Source: Falsiroseomonas algicola (GTDB taxonomy: Bacteria > Pseudomonadota > Alphaproteobacteria > Acetobacterales > Acetobacteraceae). From it: 64,000 bases of DNA. Both the position numbers and the translations under genes were made by a program. Location: NCBI RefSeq assembly GCF_011040385.1, contig NZ_JAAIKB010000005.1, forward strand, positions 62,001 through 126,000. The letters run 5' to 3'. Shown piece by piece: positions 42,722 through 51,232 of this stretch (position 1 is the first letter of the stretch; each line of letters starts with the position of its first letter). Below the pieces are notes generated by a model. That model saw only the letters and a program-made list of their open reading frames with translations, did not search any database and had not been told where the DNA came from.

Positions 42722-43681
42722 CTACCGGGCCTTCTCGCCGAATTCCGCCTGGGTCAGCCGGATGCGGCGCTCCACGATCAGGCGCTGCTGCTCGGCCGCC
42801 AGCAGCACGTCCGACTGGTGGTTGCGGCGCTGGCGCTCATTCACCTCGGCCGCATCGGCGGCGGCCACGATGCGGGCATGCAGCGGCCGCGCGAAGGCGG
42901 CGATGTCGGCCAGCACCTTGGCGCCGACGGCGCCCGCGGAGCCGCGCACGTTGCGGTCCACGATCAGCCGCATCACCTTGAAGCCGCTCTCCACCAGGCG
43001 GATCAGGTCGGGGCGGAAGCTGTCATCGTCATGCAGCAGGCGATCGGCTTCCTGCAGCACGTCATGCACCTCCCCGGCGACGGAGCCCAGCAGCGCATAG
43101 CCCAGCGTGCCCGCCTGGCCCTTCACGACATGCAGGCGCTTCGCCAGGTCCTGGATGGTCGCGTTGAAATGCTCCGGCCGCGCAGGCAGGCGGGCGGCGA
43201 TGCTCTCCAGCGTCTGGATCTCGGCCGGCAGCCGCTTCTCATAGGCATCGGCCAGTTCGGTCAGCACATCCTCCGGCATCGCCGTGGTGCCGACATTCAG
43301 CCCGAGCACGCCGGCGACCCGCTTGATGACGGCCTGCGGCGTGATCGGCTTCACCAGCCAGGCGGAGACCTTGAGCTCCCGCCCCGCCCAGGCATCCTCC
43401 GGGCGGTTGTTGGCCGTCAGCATCACCACGGGCTTGTTGGCGCCTTCCGGCAATTCCCGCAGCCGCTTCACGAAGGTCAGCCCATCCACCGGCGCCATCT
43501 GGTAGTCGCAGGTGATCAGGTCGATGTGCGACTGGCGCACGATGTTCAGCGCCTGCTCGCCGTTGGAGGCCTGTCGCACCTGGTTGCAGCCGGCGGCGCG
43601 CAGCGCGCTGGTGATGACGGACCGCATGGTCGGGTCGTCATCCACGACGAGGATGGTCAGGCGGGCGAATTCACTCGGCAT
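42722..43681 (-). CDS. Response regulator with C-terminal Hpt domain
   Basis: 319 aa. N-terminal receiver (LTILVVDDDPTMR; phospho-acceptor Asp59 in ITCDYQMAPVDG; Lys in WLVKPI). A middle/C-terminal helical part carries RLHVVKGQAGTLGYALLG, an HxxKG Hpt-type site (His184). No DNA-binding or enzymatic output domain. ATG 43681 is preceded by AGGGAA. It forms a two-gene operon with the hybrid kinase and is the likely relay partner. Confidence 0.85.
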   Translation of the reverse strand: MPSEFARLTILVVDDDPTMRSVITSALRAAGCNQVRQASNGEQALNIVRQSHIDLITCDYQMAPVDGLTFVKRLRELPEGANKPVVMLTANNRPEDAWAGRELKVSAWLVKPITPQAVIKRVAGVLGLNVGTTAMPEDVLTELADAYEKRLPAEIQTLESIAARLPARPEHFNATIQDLAKRLHVVKGQAGTLGYALLGSVAGEVHDVLQEADRLLHDDDSFRPDLIRLVESGFKVMRLIVDRNVRGSAGAVGAKVLADIAAFARPLHARIVAAADAAEVNERQRRNHQSDVLLAAEQQRLIVERRIRLTQAEFGEKAR

Positions 43682-43851
43682 GGCGTTCCCTGCAAGCCTG
43701 GCGACCCTCGGGGGAGGGAACGCAGGGTTCGGTCGGGACGCCCGGCGCGTGGAAACACCGTCCTGACGTCCCACCGGAGAGATCGGGGACGCCCGTAACT
43801 GCCGTCTTAACACGGGGGCGAAGCGTTCACCCCCGCTTCGTCACGGCCTTC

Positions 43852-44718
43852 TCAGCCGACCTTCGGCAGCACGCGCCAGTGCTGCTCCGCCCAGTCGAAG
43901 TAGAGCGTCCTCGCTTTCTGCGCGAGCGGCCCGGGCTGCATGGCGCGGCCTTCGTAGTTGGTGCAGGGCAGCACCTTGCCGTAGTTGCCGGTGGAGAAGA
44001 TCTCGTCCGCCTCCAGCAGCTCCTCCGGCCGCACCGCGCGTTCCTCCACCGTCACGCCGGCCTCCCGCAGCAGGGCGATGACGCGGGACCGCGTGATGCC
44101 GGCGAGGAAGGTGCCATTGGCGGCGGGGGTGATCACCTTGCCGTCCTTGGCGAACATCAGGTTCGCGCTGGCGAATTCCGCGACATTGCCGATGGGGTCG
44201 CAGACCACCGCATTCTCGAACCCCTTCTGCATGGCGAAGAGCGCGGCGCGGGAGCCGTTGGGATAGAGCGCCGCGGCCTTGGCATCGGTCGGCGCCTGGT
44301 CCGGCGCGGGGCGGCGCTGCGGCGCCAGGCACGCGCTGAAGCCCTTGTAGGGCGGCAGCGGGCTGTCATAGATCGCCAGGATGAAATCCGTGCTGTCCGG
44401 GTCGGGCCGCGCGGCGCCAAGCCCCTTGCGGACGAAGAACATGGGGCGGATGTAGAGTTCCGCCTCCGGCCCCATGCGGCGGATGCCCTCCCGGCACAAT
44501 TCCTCGATCTGCTCCGCCGTCATGGTCGGCTTCATCAGCATGTTGCGGGCGGACTGCACCGCGCGGGCCGAATGCCTGTCGAGGTCCGGCGCCACGCCGC
44601 CGAAGGACCGCCCGCCATCGAAGATCACGGAGCCGAGCCAGAAGGCGTGGTCCATGGGGCCGATCACCTTCGGCTCCTCGGTGAACCAGGTGCCGCCGTA
44701 CCAGTATACGCCCGCCAT
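43852..44718 (-). CDS. Class IV PLP aminotransferase (branched-chain type)
   Basis: 288 aa, fold-type IV. The catalytic Lys lies in DAKAAALYPNGSRAALFAM; the conserved Glu region is VAEFASANLMFAKDGKVITP, followed by GTFLAGITRSRVIALL and the phosphate-binding FSTGNYGKVLPC. It resembles IlvE, exchanging amino groups between branched-chain amino acids and 2-oxoglutarate, but paralogues act on other acids. It is divergent from the suyA/suyB pair across 123 bp that must hold both promoters. Confidence 0.85.
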   Translation of the reverse strand: MAGVYWYGGTWFTEEPKVIGPMDHAFWLGSVIFDGGRSFGGVAPDLDRHSARAVQSARNMLMKPTMTAEQIEELCREGIRRMGPEAELYIRPMFFVRKGLGAARPDPDSTDFILAIYDSPLPPYKGFSACLAPQRRPAPDQAPTDAKAAALYPNGSRAALFAMQKGFENAVVCDPIGNVAEFASANLMFAKDGKVITPAANGTFLAGITRSRVIALLREAGVTVEERAVRPEELLEADEIFSTGNYGKVLPCTNYEGRAMQPGPLAQKARTLYFDWAEQHWRVLPKVG

Positions 44719-44841
44719 GGCGTCCGATCCCTTGTGACTGTGTTTCCCTGCCCCGATGCATGGCACGAACCGGGGGGCGGGTTGAAGGGGCCGCCCGGGC
44801 CGCCTAGGCTCCCGCCAGCAAGATTTCCCGGGGGGAGCGCG

Positions 44842-45126
44842 ATGACGATCCATTTCGTCGTCCATGACGAGGGCGACAGCGTGGGCGTGGTGGTGGTGGA
44901 GGGCCTGACGGCCGGCACGCCGCTGACGGGCTGGATCATGGACCAGGACAAGATGATCGAGTTCCAGGCGAGGAACGACATCCCGATCGGCCACAAGCTG
45001 GCGATCCGGTCGATCGCCAAGGGCGACACCATCATCAAGTACGGCATCGATATCGGCCGCGCGGTGGCGGATATCGGCCCGGGCGAACACGCCCATGTCC
45101 ACAATGTGAAGACGAAGCGCTGGTAA
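44842..45126 (+). CDS. suyA: SuyA-like small subunit (UxaA N-terminal/SAF domain)
   Basis: 94 aa. The SAF-domain pattern [27 protein letters not shown] and [13 protein letters not shown] ends in [10 protein letters not shown], as in the small subunit of UxaA-family lyases. The general family also contains altronate and galactarate dehydratases. I favour (2R)-sulfolactate sulfo-lyase because the adjacent large subunit is very close to remembered SuyB sequences, so the reaction would be sulfolactate to pyruvate plus sulfite. GGGGGAG lies six bases before the ATG. The next gene follows by 13 bases. Confidence 0.7.
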   Translation: MTIHFVVHDEGDSVGVVVVEGLTAGTPLTGWIMDQDKMIEFQARNDIPIGHKLAIRSIAKGDTIIKYGIDIGRAVADIGPGEHAHVHNVKTKRW

Positions 45127-45139
45127 GGGGGGCGGCATC

Positions 45140-46315
45140 ATGGGCATCGACCTGAAGGGCGCATCCTTCGAAGGCTGGCGGCGCGAGAATGGCCGCATGG
45201 GCGTGCGCAACCACGTCATCATCCTGCCGGTGGACGACCTGTCCAACGCGGCGTGCGAGGCGGTCGCGCACAACATCAAGGGCTGCATGGCGATCCCGCA
45301 CGCCTATGGGCGGCTGCAGTTCGGCTACGACCTGGAACTGCATTTCCGCACGCTGATCGGCACGGGATCCAACCCGAATGTCGCCGGCGTCGTCGTCATC
45401 GGGATCGAGCCGGGCTGGGCCGGCAAGATCGCGGAAGGCATCGCCGCCACCGGCAAGCCGGTGGAGTTCTTCGGCATCGAGCAGCATGGCGACATCAACA
45501 CCATCGCCCGCGCATCCCGCGCCGCCTACCGCATGGTGAAGCACGCCTCCAAGCTCAAGAAGACCAAGGCGCCGGTCGTCGACCTCTGGGTCTCGACCAA
45601 GTGCGGCGAGAGCGACACCACCTCCGGCCTCGCCTCCTGCCCCACCAACGGCAATGCCTTCGACAAGCTCTGGGAGAACGGCAACACGCTCGTGTTCGGT
45701 GAGACGACGGAGCTGACGGGCGGCGAGCACCTGGTCGCGGCGCGCTGCAGGACACCCGAGATCCGCGCGCAGTTCCAGGCGATGTTCGACCGCTACCAGC
45801 GCGTGGTGGAGGCGAACAAGACCTCCGACCTGTCGGAAAGCCAGCCCACCAAGGGCAACATCGAGGGTGGCCTGACCACCATCGAGGAGAAGGCGCTCGG
45901 CAACATCCAGAAGATCGGCAAGAGGTGCGTCGTGGACGGCGTGCTGGACAAGGCGGAGGCGCCGACCCATTCGGGCCTCTGGTTCATGGACAGCAGCTCC
46001 GCCGCCGCCGAGATGGTGACGCTCTGCGCCGCTTCCGGCTACGCGGTGCATTTCTTCCCGACGGGCCAGGGCAACGTCATCGGCAACCCCATCGTCCCCG
46101 TCATCAAGATCACCGCCAACCCGCGCACCCAGCGCACCATGTCCGAACACATCGACGTGGACGTGACGGGCCTGCTGCAGAAGCGGATGAACATGGACGA
46201 TGCCGGGGAGGCGCTGCTGGACTGCATGCTGCGCACCGCGGATGGCGAACTCACGGCGGCCGAACTGCTCGGCCACCGCGAATTCAGCCTGACCCGCATC
46301 TACGAAAGCGCCTGA
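45140..46315 (+). CDS. suyB: SuyB-like large subunit (UxaA family lyase)
   Basis: 391 aa. Conserved blocks [95 protein letters not shown] and [17 protein letters not shown] match what I recall of the sulfolactate sulfo-lyase beta subunit better than altronate dehydratase. The conserved Cys in TKCGESD and SCPT may bind an iron centre. It forms a bicistron with the SAF subunit and ends at a strong hairpin repeat. Confidence 0.72.
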   Translation: MGIDLKGASFEGWRRENGRMGVRNHVIILPVDDLSNAACEAVAHNIKGCMAIPHAYGRLQFGYDLELHFRTLIGTGSNPNVAGVVVIGIEPGWAGKIAEGIAATGKPVEFFGIEQHGDINTIARASRAAYRMVKHASKLKKTKAPVVDLWVSTKCGESDTTSGLASCPTNGNAFDKLWENGNTLVFGETTELTGGEHLVAARCRTPEIRAQFQAMFDRYQRVVEANKTSDLSESQPTKGNIEGGLTTIEEKALGNIQKIGKRCVVDGVLDKAEAPTHSGLWFMDSSSAAAEMVTLCAASGYAVHFFPTGQGNVIGNPIVPVIKITANPRTQRTMSEHIDVDVTGLLQKRMNMDDAGEALLDCMLRTADGELTAAELLGHREFSLTRIYESA

Positions 46316-46323
46316 CCGTAAAG

Positions 46324-46360
46324 CCCTCTCCCCCCAACGGGGGGAGAGGGTTGGGTGAGG
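46324..46360 (+). repeat. REP-like hairpin, likely terminator of suyAB
   Basis: CCCTCTCCCCCC (46324-46335) and GGGGGGAGAGGG (46339-46350) form a perfect 12-bp stem around AAC, followed by TTGGGTGAGG. This sequence type is a widespread intergenic palindrome in proteobacterial genomes. Lying eight bases after the suyB stop, it probably ends transcription. Confidence 0.65.
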
Positions 46361-46387
46361 GGGGCACCATTGCCGCAAGGTGGCGTC

Positions 46388-46540
46388 ATGACGGCGCGCA
46401 TCGACGATATCGGCCAGTGGCTGCTGTTCCTGGACCGCCTCGCCAGCGGCCTCCTCTCCCACGGCTGGCCCGTCCTGCTCATCCCCGGCGGCCTCCTCGC
46501 CCTGGCCTTCGCCTTTTGGCTTTGGCGCCGGGGGCGCTGA
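46388..46540 (+). CDS. Possible 50-aa membrane peptide
   Basis: A short frame starting MTARIDDIGQWLLFLDRL. It contains one hydrophobic helix (WPVLLIPGGLLALAFAFWLW) and a basic end (RRGR), the layout of a small single-pass membrane protein. GCAAGG lies nine bases upstream. No recognisable family; it could be chance in high-GC DNA. Confidence 0.35.
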   Translation: MTARIDDIGQWLLFLDRLASGLLSHGWPVLLIPGGLLALAFAFWLWRRGR

Positions 46541-46599
46541 GCGCCACCCGCATGCCCCGCTAGCGTGCCCCCTTGGGCCCGCCGCGCTATACCGGCGCC

Positions 46600-47181
46600 A
46601 TGACCCCCGCCATCCTCGCCGATCTCCGGCATCGCCATGCGGAGCCGCACCGCGCCTGGCATGACTGGAACCGCGTGGCCGGCATCCTCGCCATGGCGGA
46701 GGAGATCTCCGCCGCCATCGCCGACAAGCCCGCCTTCATCATCGCCACCATGTTCCACAGCGCCGTCTTCGACCGCGCCGTGCCGGGCCAGGCGGAGGCC
46801 TCCATCGCGCTGATGCGCCGCCACCTCACGCCCCTCATGCCGCCGCACATGCTGGACCGGGCAGAGGTGCTGATCCACGCGGTGACGCGCCAGGAACTGC
46901 CTGAGACCGACGACCCCTCGCTGCGCGGCGATGCCTGCCTGCTGCTCGACATGGACAATGCCATCCTCGGCGAACCCGCGTCCCGCTACGACGCGTACGA
47001 AGCCGCGATCCGCCGCGAATTCGCGCATCTGCCGGATGACCGCTACGAGTTCGGCCGCATCGCCGCGCTGCGCATGCTGCTGTGGCGCGACCGCATCTAC
47101 CGCACGGACCGCTTCTACCTGGAGCGGGAGAAGCGGGCGCGACGCAACATCGAGGCGACGCTGCGCCGGCTGGAAGGCTAG
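46600..47181 (+). CDS. HD-superfamily-like protein with lost metal ligands
   Basis: 193 aa. Over its length it follows the predicted HD phosphohydrolase family COG4339 (RHAEPHRAWHDWNRV, LLLDMDNAILGEPASRYDAY, RREFAHLPDDRYEFGR, IYRTDRFYLEREKRARRNIE). The key positions differ: the HD doublet reads FHSAVFD, with His53-Ser54 instead of His-Asp, and the N-terminal YHN-x-x-HI motif is WHDWNRV. Metal-dependent hydrolysis is therefore doubtful; it may be a binding protein. ATG 46600 is chosen over ATG 46573 on alignment. Its TAG stop overlaps the convergent permease stop (CTAG). Confidence 0.7.
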   Translation: MTPAILADLRHRHAEPHRAWHDWNRVAGILAMAEEISAAIADKPAFIIATMFHSAVFDRAVPGQAEASIALMRRHLTPLMPPHMLDRAEVLIHAVTRQELPETDDPSLRGDACLLLDMDNAILGEPASRYDAYEAAIRREFAHLPDDRYEFGRIAALRMLLWRDRIYRTDRFYLEREKRARRNIEATLRRLEG

Positions 47182-49055
47182 CCCACCTTCTCGACTGCCT
47201 TCTCCTGAGCCACCCGCATCGCCGCCTTCGCCGCCGCGGCCACGCCGGGTTCCACCGCCACCGCGTCCTCCGCCCGCAGCGCCGCGGGCAGCCGCGCCTC
47301 CGGCCCCGCACCGGCCACCATCGCGCAGACCCGCGCCTCCGGCATCCGCCGCCGCATCCGCCGCAGCAGGTAGCGCGCCGCGGCGGTGGAGGACCCGCCC
47401 TCCACCGCGCATAGCCAGGCCTGCCGGACCAGCGTCAGATCGAAGCCCGTCACATCGCCCCGCAGCAGTTCCGGCGGCGCCACCACCGCGCCGATGCCGC
47501 GCTTGCGCAGCACCTGCGCCAGCATGATCGCGGCCGCATCGTCGAAGGGTCCGCGGCCGGGCAGGCAGAGCACGCTGCCCGGCGGCACCAGGCTTTCCGG
47601 CGCCGCGGCTTCCACCATGCGCGGCTTGTCGGATTCGGGATCGGTCATCGGCTTCTCCGGCGCCGCGTCCTCCTCTTCCTCCTCCTCGAGGTCCTCCAGC
47701 AACGCGGCCACGCGCGCATGCACGGCCTGCATCCGCTCCTCCGCCACGCCGCCGCGCAGCGCATCGCCCTGCGCGAGGGCCAGGGCCGGCAGCGCGACCT
47801 CATCGTAATAGGCGGACAGCGCGCGGTCCCGCAGCACCATCTCCGCCTGCTCCTCCAGCCCATCCGCATCGCCCATCAGGGCGCGCTGGTAGAAGGTCTC
47901 GGGCGGGTCGAGCGGTGGTCGGTCCCCCAGCGCCACTTCCAGGAATTCCAGCCGGTCCACATGCCGGCCGAGCACCACCAGGCAGACCGTCAGCGGCACC
48001 GCCACTAGCAGGCCGACGGGGCCCCAGAGCCAGGTCCAGAAGGTGGCGGCGGCGATGACGGCGATGGGCGACAGCCCCGTGGAATGGCCGAAGACCATCG
48101 GCTCCACCACCTGGCCCATCGCGCCCTCCCCGATCGCGAAGAGGATCAGCACCATGATCGGCATGGTCCAGCCGGGATCGGTGGCGAGTGCCAGCAGCAG
48201 CGGGAAGGCCACGGCGACGAAGGTGCCGACGAAGGGCACGAAGCGCATCAGCCCGGTCAGGATGCCCCAGAGGATCGGCTGCGGCACGCCGATCACGAAC
48301 AGCGCCATGCCCATGAAGGCGCCGAAGGCGGCGTTCAGCGCCGTCTGCGCCAGGAAGAAGCGGGACAGGCGATAGGCCGCGTCGTCCATGGCGGCCACGG
48401 TGCGATGCAGGTCCCGCGCGCCGACCAGGCGGATGACGCGGTCGCGCAGATCCTCCCGGTACAGCAGCACGAAGACCACCAGCACGATGACGATGCCGAT
48501 GGTGGCCAGCGGATGCAGCAGGGGGGCTACCACGCCCTGCAGCGTCTCCAGCGCCGCCGGGTCGGGCTGGCGGATCTCGACCGGGATCGGCTGCACCGCC
48601 TCGGCATGCAGCCCGCGCGGCGCCACCTCCCGCGGTTCGCGCCCCACGCCGTTGGACAGGCCGCGCAGCATCTCCTGCGCCCGTTCCACCAGGCCCCCGC
48701 TGGCATGGATGGAGGAGAGCTTGCGGGTCACCTCCGCCTGGTAGGCCGGCAGTTCCGCCGCCAGCTCCGCCAGCTGCCGCCCCATCACCAGCCCGAGCGA
48801 GGCCAGCACCATCACCGCCGCGAGCACGGAGAGGATCACGCCCGGCACGCGCGGCATCCCCCAGCGCCGCAACGCGCGGGCGATCGGCGCCAGGATGAAG
48901 GAGAGCAGGATGGCGAGTGCGAGTGGCACCAGCAGGTCCCGCGCGAAATAAAGCACCGCGATGATGACGAGGGCGGCCTGGGCGATGGCCGCGCCATCCG
49001 TCGGCACGCCGGCCGCGGGGATTCGACGGCGGGCGGGGGCGGGAAATTCGGGCAT
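47178..49055 (-). CDS. AI-2E family (PerM) permease with large C-terminal extension
   Basis: 625 aa. The first roughly 370 residues are a standard AI-2E transporter: ALVIIAVLYFARDLLVPLALA, a soluble insert between helices, GVPQPILWGILTGLMRFVPF, VEPMVFGHSTGLSPI and AATFWTWLWGPVGLLVAVPL. It then continues for about 250 residues: a helical region, an acidic run (LEDLEEEEEEDAAPE) and a C-terminal alpha/beta domain starting SVLCLPGRGPFDDAAAIMLAQ. Family members transport signals or ions; this substrate is unknown. ATG 49055 is preferred; an in-frame ATG about 25 codons upstream is possible. Confidence 0.82.
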   Translation of the reverse strand: MPEFPAPARRRIPAAGVPTDGAAIAQAALVIIAVLYFARDLLVPLALAILLSFILAPIARALRRWGMPRVPGVILSVLAAVMVLASLGLVMGRQLAELAAELPAYQAEVTRKLSSIHASGGLVERAQEMLRGLSNGVGREPREVAPRGLHAEAVQPIPVEIRQPDPAALETLQGVVAPLLHPLATIGIVIVLVVFVLLYREDLRDRVIRLVGARDLHRTVAAMDDAAYRLSRFFLAQTALNAAFGAFMGMALFVIGVPQPILWGILTGLMRFVPFVGTFVAVAFPLLLALATDPGWTMPIMVLILFAIGEGAMGQVVEPMVFGHSTGLSPIAVIAAATFWTWLWGPVGLLVAVPLTVCLVVLGRHVDRLEFLEVALGDRPPLDPPETFYQRALMGDADGLEEQAEMVLRDRALSAYYDEVALPALALAQGDALRGGVAEERMQAVHARVAALLEDLEEEEEEDAAPEKPMTDPESDKPRMVEAAAPESLVPPGSVLCLPGRGPFDDAAAIMLAQVLRKRGIGAVVAPPELLRGDVTGFDLTLVRQAWLCAVEGGSSTAAARYLLRRMRRRMPEARVCAMVAGAGPEARLPAALRAEDAVAVEPGVAAAAKAAMRVAQEKAVEKVG

Positions 49056-49200
49056 CGGGGTGGGGGCTGTCCTTGGGCGGGCTTTCGCCGTCCGGAACGC
49101 GCCCGCACCGTTGTAGTTCACCCGCTCCATCCCGTGCTGGACGCGCCGCGCCGGAAGGCGCCAGACTTGCCCCAACATCGAACAATGATGGGGAGGTTCC

Positions 49201-50172
49201 ATGATCCGCCGCCGTTCGGCCCTCGCGCTGCCCGCGCTCCTCCTGCCGGGCCTGGCCCAGGCACAAGCGCCCTTTCCCGACCGCAACCCGCGCTACGTCG
49301 TGCCCTTCCCGCCGGGTGGCCTCACCGACATCATGGCGCGCTTCGTCGCGCAGAAGCTGTCGGACCTCTGGGGCAAGGCGGTGGTCATCGACAACCGCGC
49401 CGGCGGCAACGCGCTGATCGGCGCCGACATCGCCGCCAAGTCGCCGCCCGATGGCCACACGCTGCTCGCCATCACGCTGACCCACGCGGTCAACGCCACG
49501 CTCTTCCCCAACGCGCCCTACGACTTCCGGCGCGACTTCCACGTCATCTCGATGCTGGGCTCGCTTCCGCTGGTCGTGGTCGTGAACGCCGAGAAGTCGC
49601 CGGCCCGCGACCTCGCCTCCCTGGTCTCGCTCATGCGCACCACGCCGATGAGTGGCGGTTCTTCCGGCAACGGATCCCCGCCGCATCTCGGCCTGGAACT
49701 GCTGCGCCGCGTCACCAATGCCGGCGAACGCCTCACCCATGTCCCCTATCGCGGCGGCGCGCCCTCCGTCACCGACCTCGCCGGTGGGGTGCTCGACGTC
49801 ATGGTCTCCAACCTGCCGGAATGCCTGGCGCAGATCAGGGGCGGGCGGCTCCGCGCGCTCGCCATCACCAGCGCGGAGCGTCACAAGCTGGTGCCGGAGG
49901 TGCCGACGGTGCGGGAACTCGGCATGCCGCAGCTCGAGATCACCAACTGGACCGCGGTGCTGACCCAGGCCGCCGTCCCCGCCGCCATCAAGGCCCGGCT
50001 GGAGCAGGACGTGCTGGCCGTGATGCGGGACGCCGACACCATCCGCCGGGCGGAGGAAGCAGGCTTCCAGGTGCTGGGCTGGGACAGCAACCGGTCCACC
50101 CGTTTCGTGCAATCGGAGACGGATCGCTGGGCCAGTCTTGTGACGGAGGCGCAGATCAGGCCCGATGCCTGA
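49201..50172 (+). CDS. Bug/TctC-family solute-binding protein (2 of 3)
   Basis: 323 aa with a signal peptide (RRRSALALPALLLPGLAQAQ) and the family motifs NPRYVVPFPPGGLTDIMAR, VIDNRAGGNALIGAD, SPPDGHTLL and HVPYRGGAPSV. A strong GGGAGG lies five bases before the ATG. It is followed after 19 bases by an Ldh2-type dehydrogenase, so the pair probably binds and oxidises the same hydroxy acid. No TctAB genes are present. Confidence 0.92.
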   Translation: MIRRRSALALPALLLPGLAQAQAPFPDRNPRYVVPFPPGGLTDIMARFVAQKLSDLWGKAVVIDNRAGGNALIGADIAAKSPPDGHTLLAITLTHAVNATLFPNAPYDFRRDFHVISMLGSLPLVVVVNAEKSPARDLASLVSLMRTTPMSGGSSGNGSPPHLGLELLRRVTNAGERLTHVPYRGGAPSVTDLAGGVLDVMVSNLPECLAQIRGGRLRALAITSAERHKLVPEVPTVRELGMPQLEITNWTAVLTQAAVPAAIKARLEQDVLAVMRDADTIRRAEEAGFQVLGWDSNRSTRFVQSETDRWASLVTEAQIRPDA

Positions 50173-50191
50173 AACCGACTGAAGGTCCGCC

Positions 50192-51220
50192 ATGCCCCGC
50201 CTGAGCCTCGCCGAAGCCCGCACCCTGGCCGAAGCCGCCCTGTCCCGCGCCGGCGCCAACCCCGCCATGGCGCGTCTGACCGCGGAGGCGCTCACGGGCG
50301 GGGAGGCCGAGGGCCAGGCCGGCCACGGCCTGTCCCGCGTGCCGCAATACGCCGCCTTCCTGGCCAATGGCCGGGCGGATGGCGGGGCCGTGCCCGCCAT
50401 CATCGCGGAACGCGGCGGGGCGGTGCTGGTCGATGCGCGCCACGGCCTGGCCTATCCCGCCGTGGCGCTGGCGGTGGAGCAGGCGGCCTCGCGCGCGCGG
50501 TCGCATGGCGTGGCCTTCGCCGGCATCACCAACAGCCACCATGCCGGCGCCATGGGCCTGCCTGTCGCGGCCCTCGCCCGCCAGGGGCTGGTCGCGCTGG
50601 CCTTCACCAATTCGCCGGCCGCCATGCCGGTGCCCGGCGGTCGCCGCCCGCTGATGGGCACCAACCCCGTCGCCGCCGCCTTCCCGCGGCGGGACGCGGC
50701 ACCGCTGGTCATCGACATGGCGCTGTCGGAAGTCGCGCGCGGCAAGATCATGGTCGCCGCCAAGGCCGGCAAGCCGATCCCCCAGGGCTGGGCGCTGGAC
50801 GCGGAAGGCAACCCCACCACCGACGCCAAGGCCGCACTCGGCGGCGCCATGCTCGCCATGGGCGGCACCAAGGGCGCGCTGCTCGCGCTGATCGTCGAAT
50901 TGCTGTGCTGCGCCCTGACCGGCAGTGCCTTCGGCTTCGAGGCCGATGGCTTCTTCCAGGATGAGGGCAACCGCCCCCGCCTCGGCCAGGCCTTCATCGC
51001 CATCGACCCCGGCGCCCTGGCGGGGCAGGACGCCTTCCTCGACCGCATCGAATTCCTGCTCGCCGCCATGCAGGCCGATCCCGGCGTCCGCCTGCCCGGC
51101 AGCCGCCGCGCGGCGCTGGCCGCCCGTGCGGGGGATGAGGGGGTGGAGGTGCCGGACGCGCTGCTCGCCACGCTGCGCACCCTTGCCGGCCAGCCCGCCG
51201 ATGCGGCATCGGTGGGCTGA
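50192..51220 (+). CDS. Ldh2/ComC-type malate/lactate/sulfolactate dehydrogenase
   Basis: 342 aa NAD(P)-dependent dehydrogenase of the second malate/lactate family. Signatures: GHGLSRVPQY (His/Arg of the active site), ITNSHHAGAMGL (catalytic His region), LMGTNPVAAAFP, MALSEVARGKI and GGTKGALLALIVELLC. The family includes ComC, which interconverts (R)-sulfolactate and sulfopyruvate; SuyAB-like genes lie 4 kb upstream. Malate, ureidoglycolate or lactate remain possible substrates. It is likely co-transcribed with the upstream binding protein. Confidence 0.85.
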   Translation: MPRLSLAEARTLAEAALSRAGANPAMARLTAEALTGGEAEGQAGHGLSRVPQYAAFLANGRADGGAVPAIIAERGGAVLVDARHGLAYPAVALAVEQAASRARSHGVAFAGITNSHHAGAMGLPVAALARQGLVALAFTNSPAAMPVPGGRRPLMGTNPVAAAFPRRDAAPLVIDMALSEVARGKIMVAAKAGKPIPQGWALDAEGNPTTDAKAALGGAMLAMGGTKGALLALIVELLCCALTGSAFGFEADGFFQDEGNRPRLGQAFIAIDPGALAGQDAFLDRIEFLLAAMQADPGVRLPGSRRAALAARAGDEGVEVPDALLATLRTLAGQPADAASVG

Positions 51221-51232
51221 GCAAGGAGGCCC

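Noticed and set aside
43814-43851. Terminator between the aminotransferase and REC-Hpt genes
   Set aside because: Only a 7-bp stem (CGAAGCG/CGCTTCG) competing with GGGGG/CCCCC pairing; too weak to call.
46324-46360. C-rich/G-rich palindrome as an IS end or attachment site
   Set aside because: No transposase, integrase, direct target repeats or tRNA nearby; it fits a common REP-like intergenic palindrome acting as a terminator.
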